Assembly (NCBI GenBank): GCA_963722415.1
Contig: CAVRNI010000009.1
Location: 62,001 to 126,000 of the forward strand
Length of the DNA: 64,000 nucleotides
Source of the DNA: JALOLG01 sp963722415
Lineage (GTDB): Bacteria; Actinomycetota; Acidimicrobiia; Acidimicrobiales; Ilumatobacteraceae
Reading direction: 5' to 3'
Below the pieces are notes generated by a model. It worked only from the letters and a program-made list of their open reading frames with translations, was not told the origin of the DNA and did not search any database. Position 1 is the first letter of the stretch, and each line of letters opens with the position of its first letter. Shown piece by piece: positions 1-8,406 of the stretch. A program made the translations under genes and the position numbers.

Positions 1-556
1 CCGGTACGGCGAACACGGTGAACGTGACCGCGTTCGAATCGCGCAGCAGCATCCACATCGCCGTGATCACGGTGGCGATGACGATTCGCCACCGACGCGG
101 GTCGGCCACGAATTGCCACCACGCGGCGACAGCGGCGACCGCCAACGTGATCGAGAGCGATTCGGTGAGGATCTGCGTGGTCCACAGCGCCCATCGCGCC
201 TGCACCGCGGTCAACGCCAGCACACCGATCGTGACGACCGCGACCGGGCGGGAGGCGATTCGCTGCCAGACCACCGCGCCCAGCCAGATCCAGGCCATCA
301 CGTAGGCCACGCTCTGCACCAACACGACGGCGCGCCCACCACCATCGAGGAGCCAGAGCACGAGCGGATAGGCCGGCGGACGTTCGTCGAACCAGAACCG
401 GGGCGAGAACGGTCCCCGGTCGCTCACGCGCAGGTACGACGCGGTGTCGGGGAAGAACGGGTCGAAACCACTCCCCCATGGCTCACCGAGCACCCTGACG
501 AGGAACAGCACCGACGCGGTGGCGACGACGAAACGTGCCACTCGGCCGGCCTGCAC
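1..556 (-). CDS. Polytopic membrane protein, 3' end outside window
   Basis: The reading frame is open from a GTG at 556 to the window edge, so only about the first 185 residues are seen. The protein opens with a hydrophobic segment (VARFVVATASVLFLVRVLG), then an acidic/aromatic loop with FFPDTASYLRVSD and several further hydrophobic stretches (VVLVQSVAYVMAWIWLGAVV, ITLAVAAVAAWW). This resembles the N-terminal part of GT-C type membrane glycosyltransferases or related uncharacterised multi-pass proteins, in which an acidic loop follows the first helix; the substrate is unknown. GTG at 556 is preferred over GTG at 541 because TAGCCT lies 7 nt upstream of it. It is downstream of nusB on the same strand. 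Confidence 0.6.
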   Translation of the reverse strand, partial: MQAGRVARFVVATASVLFLVRVLGEPWGSGFDPFFPDTASYLRVSDRGPFSPRFWFDERPPAYPLVLWLLDGGGRAVVLVQSVAYVMAWIWLGAVVWQRIASRPVAVVTIGVLALTAVQARWALWTTQILTESLSITLAVAAVAAWWQFVADPRRWRIVIATVITAMWMLLRDSNAVTFTVFAVP

Positions 557-563
557 GGCCGGG

Positions 564-569
564 AGGCTA
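564..569 (-). promoter_or_regulatory. Putative -10 (TAGCCT), leaderless start
   Basis: TAGCCT on the minus strand ends 7 nt before the GTG at 556. This spacing recurs at many genes in the window and suggests a leaderless transcript. Confidence 0.4.
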
Positions 570-577
570 CTGGTCGG

Positions 578-997
578 CTACTGATCTATTCCGTCGACGA
601 TATGGCGGACATCGGCTGCAATGGCCGCCAGGACACCGTTCACGAAGCGCCCGCTGTGGTCGGTCGAGAAGCGCTTCGCCAGCTCGACGGCCTCGTCGAT
701 CACGACCGCCAGAGGAACGTCCGGACGCGCCATCAGCTCGTACGTGGCGAGCCGCATCACACTGAGATCGATCACCGGCATGCGGGTCAGCGGCCAGTCG
801 CGGGCCTTGTCGGCGATCGCCGCGTCGATCTCGGCGACCCGCGCTCCAACCCCGATCACCAAGTCGGTGGTCATCGCATCTGGCTCGATCACCTGCAACT
901 CGATCGTGGCTGCCGGCTCGATGCCCTTCGCCTGGGCTTCGTACAACAGGTACAGCGCCCGCTCACGGGCGTCGGATCGAGCGTCAGGACGTTCCAT
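578..997 (-). CDS. nusB: Transcription antitermination protein NusB
   Basis: This 139-residue protein has the length and sequence pattern of the NusB fold, an all-helical RNA-binding protein that joins NusE (S10) in antitermination complexes on rRNA operons. Recognisable family stretches are the N-terminal DARERALYLLYEAQ, the central PVIDLSVMRLATYEL and the C-terminal VVIDEAVELAKRFSTDHSGRFVNGVLAAI. Its ATG overlaps the efp stop by one base (TGATG), so translation is probably coupled. It is the last recognisable gene of the aro-pepP-efp-nusB operon, the same position as in other actinobacteria. Confidence 0.95.
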   Translation of the reverse strand: MERPDARSDARERALYLLYEAQAKGIEPAATIELQVIEPDAMTTDLVIGVGARVAEIDAAIADKARDWPLTRMPVIDLSVMRLATYELMARPDVPLAVVIDEAVELAKRFSTDHSGRFVNGVLAAIAADVRHIVDGIDQ

Positions 998-1560
998 CAG
1001 ACACGCGTCATGTACTCACCGGTGCGCGTGTCGACCCGGACCTTGTCGCCCGTCTCGACGAACAACGGCACCTGGAGCACCTTGCCCGTCTCGAGCCGCG
1101 CCTGCTTGCGGGCACCCGACACGCGGTCGCCCTGCACTCCCGGTTCGGTCTCGGCCACCGTGAGCTCGACCGACGCCGGGATCTCGGCGCTGATGATCAC
1201 GCTGTTGTGAAAGCCGAGTTGCGCGGTCATGCCCTCGACGAGATAGTCGGCAACGTCGGCGAGGGCCGCCGACGTCACGGTGGTCTGCTCGTAGTTCTGG
1301 TTGTCCATGAAGACGTAGTCGTCGCCGTCGCGATACAGGAACTGCATCTCGGTGCGGTTCACGATCGCCTGCTCGACACGAACACCGGCGTTGAACGTGC
1401 GGTCGAAGACGTTGCCGGTCTTGACGTTGCGGAGCTTCGTGCGCACGAACGCGCCGCCCTTGCCGGGCTTCACGTGCTGGAACTCGACGACTTGGAACAG
1501 GCCGTTGTCGAGCTCGAGCGTGATGCCGTTCTTCAAGTCGTTGGTCGTGATGGCAGGCAT
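997..1560 (-). CDS. efp: Translation elongation factor P
   Basis: This 187-residue protein has the three-barrel architecture expected of EF-P, which relieves ribosome stalling at polyproline motifs. The domain I loop reads HVKPGKGGAF, with Lys34 at the position that is beta-lysylated, 5-aminopentanolylated or left bare in different bacteria; no modification enzyme gene is in the window. The OB domains continue to the end (TGEYMTRV). The ATG is preceded by GAAGGAAAG with good spacing. The 3' end of pepP runs 28 nt into the gene, so the efp ribosome binding site lies inside the pepP coding sequence. Confidence 0.97.
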   Translation of the reverse strand: MPAITTNDLKNGITLELDNGLFQVVEFQHVKPGKGGAFVRTKLRNVKTGNVFDRTFNAGVRVEQAIVNRTEMQFLYRDGDDYVFMDNQNYEQTTVTSAALADVADYLVEGMTAQLGFHNSVIISAEIPASVELTVAETEPGVQGDRVSGARKQARLETGKVLQVPLFVETGDKVRVDTRTGEYMTRV

Positions 1561-2666
1561 GGGCTTTCCTTCGGCGTCTCAGTGAGGATCCGGCATCCGG
1601 ATTCGGTGACCACCACCAGGTCTTCGACACGGAAGCCGCCGAACCCTGAACGATAGAGGCCGGGCTCGACCGTCACCACGTCCCCATCCAGCAATTCCTG
1701 GGTCGATGTGGGGCTGTGGAACGGATCCTCGTGGATGAGCAACCCGACGCCGTGGCCGGTGCCGTGCAGGTACCAGTCGAGATGGCCGGCATCTTCGAAG
1801 ATGTCGCGACACACCGCGTCGACGTCGCGGGCGGCGACGCCCTCACTCACGGCTCCCAACCCGGCGAGCTGGGCCTCGAGGACGAGGTCGTAGATCTCCT
1901 GTTGCTCGGCGGTGGGATCACCGACCACGTAGCTCCTCGTCATGTCGGAGTGATAGCCGTCGACGAGGGCGCCGACGTCGATCACCACCGTGTCCCCCTC
2001 GACGATTCGACGCGTCCCGGGTGCATGGTGCGGGCGGGCGGCGTTCTCAGGACCGGAGGCGACGATCGTGTCGTAGCTCGGCCCGTCAGCACCGAGGCGC
2101 CGCATCGTGTATTCCAGCTCGTCGCGGACGTCGACCTCGGTCGGCTCATCGCCGAGCGTCGGTGCGACGGCGGCGAGGGCGGCGTCGGCGAGGCGCGCGG
2201 CGTGCGCGATGCGCGCGATCTCACCGGCGTCCTTGACGCGGCGCTCGGCCTCGACGTGACCGTCGCTCGGCACGATGTCGACCTCGGCCGCGAGCGACGT
2301 CCACGCCGCATGGGTGAGCGCCGACGCCTCGGCACCGACGCCCGCGAGACCGCGCAACGTGCCGACCAGGTTGTCGTGTTGCTCGACGCGGGTGAAGCCG
2401 ATGAGGATCTCGGCGTCGACACCGGCGGCCGCGAGCTCGGCCGCCGCGCGCTCGCGGTAGCGGCCATCGGTACCGAGCACGAGCCGGTCGGGCAGGACGG
2501 CGACCCAACCGTTGGAGCCGGTGAAACCGGTCAGCCACCGCACGTTGGTGAGGTTCGTCACGAGCAGCGCCGGCTCGTCGAACCGCCGCCGCACGCGATC
2601 GGCACGATCCGCATATCCGACCGAAGGGAGGGCATCGATGCGGTCGACCGCGGGGAGGTCGCTCAT
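1533..2666 (-). CDS. pepP: Xaa-Pro aminopeptidase (M24 family)
   Basis: This 377-residue M24 metallopeptidase removes an N-terminal residue preceding proline. It has a creatinase-like N-terminal domain (about residues 20-140) and a pita-bread catalytic domain. The five metal ligands of the family are visible: Asp220 (VVIDVG), Asp231 (HSDMTR), His295 (GTGHGVGLLIHE), Glu324 (TVEPGLY) and Glu338 (FRVEDL). The ATG overlaps the aroQ stop (ATGA). Placement between aroQ and efp is the standard actinobacterial order; the link to EF-P (proline-related translation) is suggestive but unproven. The gene overlaps efp by 28 nt at its 3' end. Confidence 0.93.
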   Translation of the reverse strand: MSDLPAVDRIDALPSVGYADRADRVRRRFDEPALLVTNLTNVRWLTGFTGSNGWVAVLPDRLVLGTDGRYRERAAAELAAAGVDAEILIGFTRVEQHDNLVGTLRGLAGVGAEASALTHAAWTSLAAEVDIVPSDGHVEAERRVKDAGEIARIAHAARLADAALAAVAPTLGDEPTEVDVRDELEYTMRRLGADGPSYDTIVASGPENAARPHHAPGTRRIVEGDTVVIDVGALVDGYHSDMTRSYVVGDPTAEQQEIYDLVLEAQLAGLGAVSEGVAARDVDAVCRDIFEDAGHLDWYLHGTGHGVGLLIHEDPFHSPTSTQELLDGDVVTVEPGLYRSGFGGFRVEDLVVVTESGCRILTETPKESPCLPSRPTT

Positions 2667-3160
2667 CGCAGACGTTCCGCGATCGCCCGCACTGCGAGGT
2701 CGTAGCCGTGGACGCCGAACCCCATGATCGAGCCGGTAGCGACTGGCGCGATCACGCTCGTGTGCCGCCAGGGCTCGCGCGCGTTGGGGTTCGAGATGTG
2801 GACCTCGACGATCGGGCCCTCGAACGCCGCCAGCGCGTCGTGGATCGCCCAGGCGTAGTGGGTGAACGCGCCGGGATTGATGATGATCGCCGCGCAGCGA
2901 CCTCGGGCAGCGTGGATGAGCTCGATCAGCTCACCCTCGTGGTTGCTCTGGTGGGCCTCGATCCGCAAGCCGTGCTCGGCCGCCGATCGCACCGTCGCTT
3001 TCAGGTAGTCGGCGAGCGTGGCCGTGCCGTACATCTCGGGTTCGCGCTCGCCGAGCAGGTTCAGGTTCGGCCCGTGCAGCAGCAGCACCAGCGACTCGTC
3101 CGACGGTCCGTCGTGCTGATGCTCGGGCTGCTGGTCGGACATCTCGTGGGGGTCGGTCAC
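2663..3160 (-). CDS. aroQ: 3-dehydroquinate dehydratase, type II
   Basis: This protein catalyses the third step of the shikimate pathway, 3-dehydroquinate to 3-dehydroshikimate, by the type II (trans-dehydration) mechanism. The 165 residues contain the signature GPNLNLLGEREPEMYG with catalytic Tyr44, the NPGAFTHYAW block with catalytic His101, and the VEVHISNPNAREP motif. It carries an extra N-terminal stretch of about 22 polar residues (His/Gln/Asp-rich) not present in typical 145-residue enzymes. The GTG start overlaps the stop of the upstream acetyltransferase gene (GTGA), which argues for coupling; an internal ATG at residue 7 is an alternative start. Confidence 0.95.
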   Translation of the reverse strand: MTDPHEMSDQQPEHQHDGPSDESLVLLLHGPNLNLLGEREPEMYGTATLADYLKATVRSAAEHGLRIEAHQSNHEGELIELIHAARGRCAAIIINPGAFTHYAWAIHDALAAFEGPIVEVHISNPNAREPWRHTSVIAPVATGSIMGFGVHGYDLAVRAIAERLR

Positions 3161-3702
3161 GGCGCCGAACGGTACTGCGTCGAACGGTACTGGGCGGCGG
3201 TCAGGCGGTACAGAACGTGGGCCCGCAACGGGCTGCCCTCGGCGACCGAGGGGTGCTCGAAGTCACCATCCGGATCGTGGGTCAGCCCGATCTTCTCCAT
3301 GACTCGGCGCGACTTGTGGTTGGTGACCGCGGTGAACGAGATCACCTCGTCCAGGTTCAGGTCGTCGAACGCAACCGCCAGCACGGCCCGCGCCGCCTCG
3401 GGCGCGTAGCCGTGGCCCCACCACGCCGAGCGGATCCGCCAGCCGACCTCGACACCGTCGCGGAACCACGGCAGCGAGAGACCGGTGAACCCGATCGACG
3501 TCCCATCGAGCTCGACACACCACAACCCGTAGCCGTGAACGTCGAAGCCACCTTCGATGCGGTCCATCATGGCGTCGGACTGGGCACGGTCCATCACGGG
3601 GCCGATCGTGGCCATCACCAGCGGGTCACTGTTGAGGTCGTGGAACGCAGGACGGTCGGCGTCGGTCCAGCGCCGCAGGACGAGACGATCCGTCCGGATC
3701 AT
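3157..3702 (-). CDS. GNAT-family N-acetyltransferase (RimJ/RimL-like)
   Basis: This 181-residue protein starts IRTDRLVLRRWTDADRPAF, the typical opening of RimJ/RimL-type GNAT enzymes that acetylate ribosomal protein N-termini or small amines with acetyl-CoA. The acetyl-CoA loop region is WRIRSAWWGHGYAPEAARA, followed by the beta-alpha block SFTAVTNHKSRRVMEKIGL. The ATG overlaps the aroB stop (ATGA) and its own stop overlaps aroQ, so it is fully embedded in the aro operon. Its position is where aroK or another aro gene often sits, but it has no P-loop and is not a shikimate kinase. The substrate cannot be inferred from sequence. Confidence 0.85.
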   Translation of the reverse strand: MIRTDRLVLRRWTDADRPAFHDLNSDPLVMATIGPVMDRAQSDAMMDRIEGGFDVHGYGLWCVELDGTSIGFTGLSLPWFRDGVEVGWRIRSAWWGHGYAPEAARAVLAVAFDDLNLDEVISFTAVTNHKSRRVMEKIGLTHDPDGDFEHPSVAEGSPLRAHVLYRLTAAQYRSTQYRSAP

Positions 3703-4736
3703 CGGGCGAGCAGCTCCAACGTCGAGACGACGGCCGCCGGTTCGACGCCGGCGACGACCTCCACCCCCTGCGGACCGTCGAGCACGAACGTCAATCCGTC
3801 GAGCGCCTTCTTGTCGCGTGCCATCAGCGCCAGCAGATCTGCCGGGTCGAGACCGGGCGGCAACGCCGTCGGCAGTCCGTAGGTCTCGCCGACGACCTCG
3901 ATGTGTGACGCGACACACGCGTTGTCGATGCGCTCCAGACGATGGGCGAGGTGGGCCGCGAACACGAGGCCGATCGCGACCGCCTCGCCATGGGCCAGAT
4001 CGTGTCCGGTCGCGATCTCGAGCGCGTGGGCCAGGGTGTGCCCGTAGTTGAGGATCGCCCGCCGACCTCCCTCGCGCTCGTCGGACGCGACGACTTCGGC
4101 CTTGATCTCCACACACCGCGCCACGCGGTCGGTCATCGGCATCGCCACCAGGTCGTCGCCGGTCAGGAAGTGGTACTTGGCCATCTCGCCGTAGCCGCAG
4201 CGCAGCTCACGCTCGGGCAGGGTCTCGAGCGCGTCGAGGTCGCACACGACGCCGTGTGGCTGCCAGAACGCGCCGACCAGGTTCTTGCCCTCGGGAAGGT
4301 TGACGCCGGTCTTGCCCCCGATCGCGGCGTCGACCATCGCCAACAGCGTGGTCGCCACGTTGACCACCGGCACGCCGCGGTGGTACGACGCCGCGGCGAA
4401 CCCGGCGACATCGGTGACCATGCCGCCGCCGACCGCGATGACGACGTCGTTGCGCGTGAGTCCCATGGCGGCGAACCCGCTGCAGAGCTCGGCGATCGTG
4501 GCCAGCGACTTGTGCTGCTCGCCATGCCCGATCTCGAGCAACACATGCGGGATGCTCGCCGCGATCGACACCGGCAACCCGGGCTGGCTGACCACGGCCG
4601 CCCGCCGAGCCGTCGAAGGGAGCAGGGCACCGAGTTGGACGGCTGCCCCGTGACCGACCAGCACGTCGTACGAGCGCTCACCCAACGGGACCCGGACGCG
4701 ACGGACGTCACTCATCGCCCGACTGACGTCGTTCAT
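3699..4736 (-). CDS. aroB: 3-dehydroquinate synthase
   Basis: This 345-residue enzyme converts DAHP to 3-dehydroquinate using NAD and a divalent metal. Family blocks are clear: GEQHKSLATI, the NAD-binding GGGMVTDVAGFAAASYHRG, ATTLLAMVDAAIGGKTGVN, the metal/substrate block GYGEMAKYHFL, and the histidine metal ligands in LNYGHTLAHALE and AHGEAVAIGL. The ATG overlaps the aroC stop (ATGA). An in-frame ATG at residue 8 (MSDVRRV) is a possible alternative, but the overlapping one fits the coupled layout of the operon. Confidence 0.96.
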   Translation of the reverse strand: MNDVSRAMSDVRRVRVPLGERSYDVLVGHGAAVQLGALLPSTARRAAVVSQPGLPVSIAASIPHVLLEIGHGEQHKSLATIAELCSGFAAMGLTRNDVVIAVGGGMVTDVAGFAAASYHRGVPVVNVATTLLAMVDAAIGGKTGVNLPEGKNLVGAFWQPHGVVCDLDALETLPERELRCGYGEMAKYHFLTGDDLVAMPMTDRVARCVEIKAEVVASDEREGGRRAILNYGHTLAHALEIATGHDLAHGEAVAIGLVFAAHLAHRLERIDNACVASHIEVVGETYGLPTALPPGLDPADLLALMARDKKALDGLTFVLDGPQGVEVVAGVEPAAVVSTLELLAR

Positions 4737-5920
4737 GGCACGCTCGGGTCTGCCGCCGCGATGGTCGCCGCGAACGCTTCCGCGTTGCGAACGAACTCGC
4801 CCACCGAGTCGCCGCCGAACTTGCGCTGGGCCTCGGCGGCGAGCACGAGCGCAACCATCGTCTCGCCGACGACGCCCATCGCGGGGACGGCAGTGACGTC
4901 GGTGCGTTCCTTGAACGACACCGCCGATTCCTTGGTCGCGGTGTCGACGGTCTCGAGGGTCGGCACGTTGAGCGTCGCCAGCGGTTTCATCGCCGCGCGC
5001 ACCACGAGCAGCTCTCCCGTCGACATGCCGCCCTCTGTGCCACCGGCCAGCGTGCTGAGTCGCCGGTAGCGGTTGGCGTCGCCGTCCCAGCGGATCGGGT
5101 CGTGGGCGGAGCTGCCACGACGTCCGGCGACCTCGAACCCGTCACCGATCTCGACGCCCTTGACCGCCTGGATGCTCATCATCGCCTGGGCCAGCAGCGC
5201 GTCGAGCTTGCGATCCCAGTGCACGTAACTGCCGAGACCCACCGGTACGCCGAAGCCGAGCACCTCGATCACGCCGCCGAGCGAGTCGCCGTCCTTGGCG
5301 GCCGACTTGATCTCGGCGATCATCGCGTCGGCCGTGCCGGGGTCGAAGCACCGCACCGGCGAGTCGTCGACCGTGGTGAGGTCGTCGGGCGTCGGGCGCG
5401 GCGTCCCGGCGCCGACGCGGGCGGAGCCCATCTGGATGACGTGCGAGATGATGTCGATCCCGAGGTAGCCGAGCAGCTTCTTCGCGATCGCACCAGCCGC
5501 CACGCGGGCCGCGGTCTCACGGGCGCTCGCGCGTTCGAGCACGTCGCGCGCGTCGGTGAAGCCGTACTTCTGCATCCCGGTGAGATCGGCATGTCCGGGC
5601 CTGACCTGGGTGAGCGGCGACTCGGTCTGCCCCGGCGCCGGCGACATCTCGCGATGCCACTTGTCGCTGCGGAACCACTCGGTGTTCTTGATCTCGATCG
5701 CGACCGGCGAACCGAGCGTACGTCCGTGCCGCACGCCGCCGACCAGCGTCAACTCGTCGAGCTCGAAACGCTGGCGCGGCCCGCGCCCGTACCCGAGCCG
5801 GCGGCGCGCCATCTCGGCCTGGATCTCCTCGACGGTGATCTCGAGCCCGGCCGGAAGCCCCTCGATGACGACCACCAACGCCTGCCCGTGCGACTCGCCG
5901 GCGGTGAGGAATCGGAGCAT
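4733..5920 (-). CDS. aroC: Chorismate synthase
   Basis: This 395-residue FMN-dependent enzyme converts EPSP to chorismate, the last shared step to aromatic amino acids and folate. The N-terminus LRFLTAGESHG is the family opening signature. Other markers are YGRGPRQRFE, the ERASARETAARVAAGAI block with conserved Arg/Ser residues, and TEGGMSTGELLVVRAAMKP near the substrate site. The length is normal for actinobacterial forms. It lies 10 nt downstream of aroE and overlaps aroB. No aroK follows it, which is unusual for this operon. Confidence 0.97.
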   Translation of the reverse strand: MLRFLTAGESHGQALVVVIEGLPAGLEITVEEIQAEMARRRLGYGRGPRQRFELDELTLVGGVRHGRTLGSPVAIEIKNTEWFRSDKWHREMSPAPGQTESPLTQVRPGHADLTGMQKYGFTDARDVLERASARETAARVAAGAIAKKLLGYLGIDIISHVIQMGSARVGAGTPRPTPDDLTTVDDSPVRCFDPGTADAMIAEIKSAAKDGDSLGGVIEVLGFGVPVGLGSYVHWDRKLDALLAQAMMSIQAVKGVEIGDGFEVAGRRGSSAHDPIRWDGDANRYRRLSTLAGGTEGGMSTGELLVVRAAMKPLATLNVPTLETVDTATKESAVSFKERTDVTAVPAMGVVGETMVALVLAAEAQRKFGGDSVGEFVRNAEAFAATIAAADPSVP

Positions 5921-5930
5921 CCGGGCGAGA

Positions 5931-6765
5931 TTATCCGTGACGCCTGACGAGCTCGCCCTCCGTCGCCAACCGCATCACCTCGGGGTCGGGGCGTTCGCCC
6001 GTCCACAGCTCGTGCTGCAGGACGGCCTGATGGACGAGCATCGCCAGACCGCTGATCCCGAGCGCTCCGGCATCGCGCGCCGCCCGCAACAGCGCCGTCT
6101 CCAGCGGGTGGTACACGAGATCGACGACGACCTGCTGGGGACCGAGCAGTGCCGGGTCACACGACAGCTCGTCGGTGCCCATCCCGACCGGCGTGGCGTT
6201 GACGACGATGTCGGCGTTGCGGATGTCGCTGACGTCACCGATCCGGGCCTGCGGCGCGAGCTCGGCCGCCCGCCGCGCGTTGTCGATGCTGCGGTTCACG
6301 ATCGCCAGATCGGCGACACCCGTCCGTCCGAGCGCATCGGTCAGCGCTCGCGGCCGCGGCGCCGGCGCCGAGCAGCACAACGCGCGATCCGGCCGCATCG
6401 ATCCCCCGCGCCCGCAACGACGCGACGAATCCTTCGCCGTCGGTGCTGGCGCCGAACGTCGTGCCGTCATCGCGGAGGACGACGGTGTTCACCGAGCCGA
6501 GCGCGGCGGCAGCAGGGTCGACCACGTCGACGGCGGCGGCGACGTCGCTCTTGTGGGGCATCGTGACCGACAGGCCGCGGACGCCCAACGTTCGCATCGC
6601 ATCGACGGCCGCCGCGCCGTGCCCACGGGCGACCTCGAAGGCGACCATCACCCAGTCGAGCCCTTCGGCTGCGAACGCCGCGTTGTGGAGCGTCGGTGAC
6701 AGGCTGTGCCGCACCGGCGAACCGATGACCGCGGTGAGCCGCGTCTCTCCGGTCGGTGCCGTCAT
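5931..6765 (-). pseudogene. aroE: Shikimate dehydrogenase, frameshifted near 6355
   Basis: Two overlapping frames together give a full AroE, which reduces 3-dehydroshikimate with NADPH. The first frame (from ATG 6765) carries GSPVRHSLSPTLHNAAF, TMPHKSD with the catalytic Lys, GSVNTV, the STDGEGF acid and the start of the nucleotide loop VLLGAGAAA. The second frame resumes with LTDALGRTGVADLAIVNRS, VVNATPVGMG and ISGLAMLVHQA. The switch is a single-base indel in a GC-rich run near 6350-6360. Both halves are well conserved, so a sequencing error is more likely than real inactivation; the pathway needs this gene. ATG 6765 is 11 nt after the mltG stop. Confidence 0.85.
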
Positions 6766-6775
6766 GCCCGGACCA

Positions 6776-7951
6776 TCAGCCGAGCAACCCTGCCGCGCGG
6801 GCGGCGGCAACGTTGCGCTCGTGCTGTTCCGGGGTCACCGCGAACGCATGACCGCCGTCCTCGTTGGCGAGGACGTAGAAGTACAGCGGGCAATTGGTCG
6901 GGTCCGGGAGCTCCTGGCAGACCGGGTCGCCAGAAGGCGGGTTCGGCGCGGGGTGCAACGCAGCGTGGATCGACGCCCGGCCGGGGTTGGCGATCGGCGT
7001 CGGCGGGAGACCGGTGTGCAGGTACGTGTTGTACGGGGTGTCGATCTGGCGGAGCTCGCCGATGCTCAGCGCGGGATCCTGGTTGTAGAGCAGCGTGGCG
7101 TCGATCTGCAGCTGCGGGTACGGCGAGAACGGTCCGAGGCGGTTGTAGATGACCCGCGCGATCTTGGCCCGGTCCTCCGGCAACTTCGCCTCGCGCTCGA
7201 TCATCGAGGCGATGATCAGGATCTGGTACGGCGTGTAGCCGAGGACGGCCGCATTCGCCTCGAGGTCCTCCTGGCGCCCGACGCGCTCCATCAACGAGAC
7301 CATTCCCTCGACGACCTGGGCCTCGTTCTCGCTGTTCGACACCTCGTACGTGTCGGGGAACAGGAGCCCCTCGAGTGAGGTCACGCCGGGCGGACGGAGT
7401 GCCGACACGACCGCCGGATCGCTGGCCGCGGCGAGGAACTCGGCCGCCGTCATGCGCTCGCCCGACTCCTCGAGCCGGGTCGCCATCTGGGCGATCGTGA
7501 AGCCTTCCGGGAACGTGACCTTGCTGTAGGTCTGGGCGGGCGGCGTGCGCAGCGTGCCCATGATGTTGCCGATGTGGTCGTTGGGGCGCAGCTGGTAGTA
7601 GCCCGGCGTGAGCTCGAGTCCGCCCTTGTCCTCCACGTACCAACGGAACACCCCGGCGTTGACGATGATCCCCTCCTCCTCCAGACGCTCGCTCAGGCTC
7701 TCGAGCGTCTCGCCCTCCTCGACCGTGAAGTTCACCGGCGCGCTGGGCGTGCCCTCGGGGTTGATCTGCTTGACGTACCACCAGCCGATCCGCCCGGCGA
7801 CGAGCACGAGCACGACGACGACGACCATGATCGTCCAGACCGCCCACTTGATGACCCGTGTGTCGCGGCGCAGGCGTTCGACCGAGCCCGACGCGGCCGG
7901 CGAGTCCCAGGGATCGACCTCCCAGTCGGTTGGCCCCTCGGTCATGGTCAT
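6776..7951 (-). CDS. mltG: Endolytic murein transglycosylase MltG (YceG-like)
   Basis: This 391-residue protein has a short cytoplasmic tail, one membrane segment (WAVWTIMVVVVVLVLVAG, about residues 33-50) and an extracytoplasmic YceG domain that cleaves nascent glycan strands and sets peptidoglycan chain length. The LysM-like part (FTVEEGETLESLSERLEEEG) is followed by the catalytic region LIIASMIEREAKLPED, where the first Glu after MI matches the catalytic glutamate of the family, and by YNTYLHTGLPPTPIANPG. The ATG at 7951 overlaps the ruvX stop (ATGA); longer N-termini lack support. The order alaS-ruvX-mltG-aroE is conserved in actinobacteria. Confidence 0.94.
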   Translation of the reverse strand: MTMTEGPTDWEVDPWDSPAASGSVERLRRDTRVIKWAVWTIMVVVVVLVLVAGRIGWWYVKQINPEGTPSAPVNFTVEEGETLESLSERLEEEGIIVNAGVFRWYVEDKGGLELTPGYYQLRPNDHIGNIMGTLRTPPAQTYSKVTFPEGFTIAQMATRLEESGERMTAAEFLAAASDPAVVSALRPPGVTSLEGLLFPDTYEVSNSENEAQVVEGMVSLMERVGRQEDLEANAAVLGYTPYQILIIASMIEREAKLPEDRAKIARVIYNRLGPFSPYPQLQIDATLLYNQDPALSIGELRQIDTPYNTYLHTGLPPTPIANPGRASIHAALHPAPNPPSGDPVCQELPDPTNCPLYFYVLANEDGGHAFAVTPEQHERNVAAARAAGLLG

Positions 7952-8397
7952 GGCGTGCTCCGGGCCATCGTCATGGCGTGCTCCGCGCGCCGGGCATCGA
8001 GCCACGACTGCAACATCACCGCAGCGGCGACCTTGTCGACGACGAGACGGCGGGCCTCGCCGCGCATCCCGGCCTCGATCATGCTCCGATCGGCGGTCAC
8101 CGTGGTGAGTCGCTCGTCGTGCGTCTCGACGGGCACGCCGACCACGGTAGCGAGTCGACCGGCTTCGGCGATGGCAGCCTCGGCGGCGTGTCCGACCTCG
8201 CCCCGCATCGTCAACGGGAGCCCGACGACGATCAGTTCCACCTCTTCGTCGCGGGCGATCCGGGCGATCTCGTCGAGGTCGACGCGACGCGACCGCGAGC
8301 GGTGGACCACCGTGAGCGGGGACGCGATCGTGCCCGAGGAGTCGCTCACGGCGATCCCGATCCGCTTCGAGCCGAGGTCGACGCCGAGCGCGCGCAT
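7948..8397 (-). CDS. ruvX: RuvX/YqgF family RNase H-fold nuclease
   Basis: This 149-residue protein matches RuvX/YqgF, an RNase H-like fold implicated in 16S rRNA 5'-end processing and Holliday-junction resolution. The N-terminal RALGVDLGSKRIGIAVSD contains the conserved catalytic Asp and the GSKRIG turn. The blocks VVGLPLTMRGE and PVETHDERLTTVTAD, the latter with acidic residues, complete the active site. It sits 9 nt after alaS and is coupled to mltG. Confidence 0.94.
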   Translation of the reverse strand: MRALGVDLGSKRIGIAVSDSSGTIASPLTVVHRSRSRRVDLDEIARIARDEEVELIVVGLPLTMRGEVGHAAEAAIAEAGRLATVVGVPVETHDERLTTVTADRSMIEAGMRGEARRLVVDKVAAAVMLQSWLDARRAEHAMTMARSTP

Positions 8398-8406
8398 GTC
8401 ATCGAT

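Noticed and set aside
31..41. GTTCGAATC, resembling a tRNA T-loop
   Set aside because: It lies inside the first membrane protein gene and no acceptor or anticodon stem can be built around it.
113..1210. A plus-strand frame of 365 codons opposite nusB and efp
   Set aside because: It is Arg/His/Asp-rich shadow sequence opposite two well-recognised genes.
3703..4116. Upstream extension of the acetyltransferase frame
   Set aside because: It is a shadow of aroB; the ATG overlapping the aroB stop gives the correct GNAT N-terminus.
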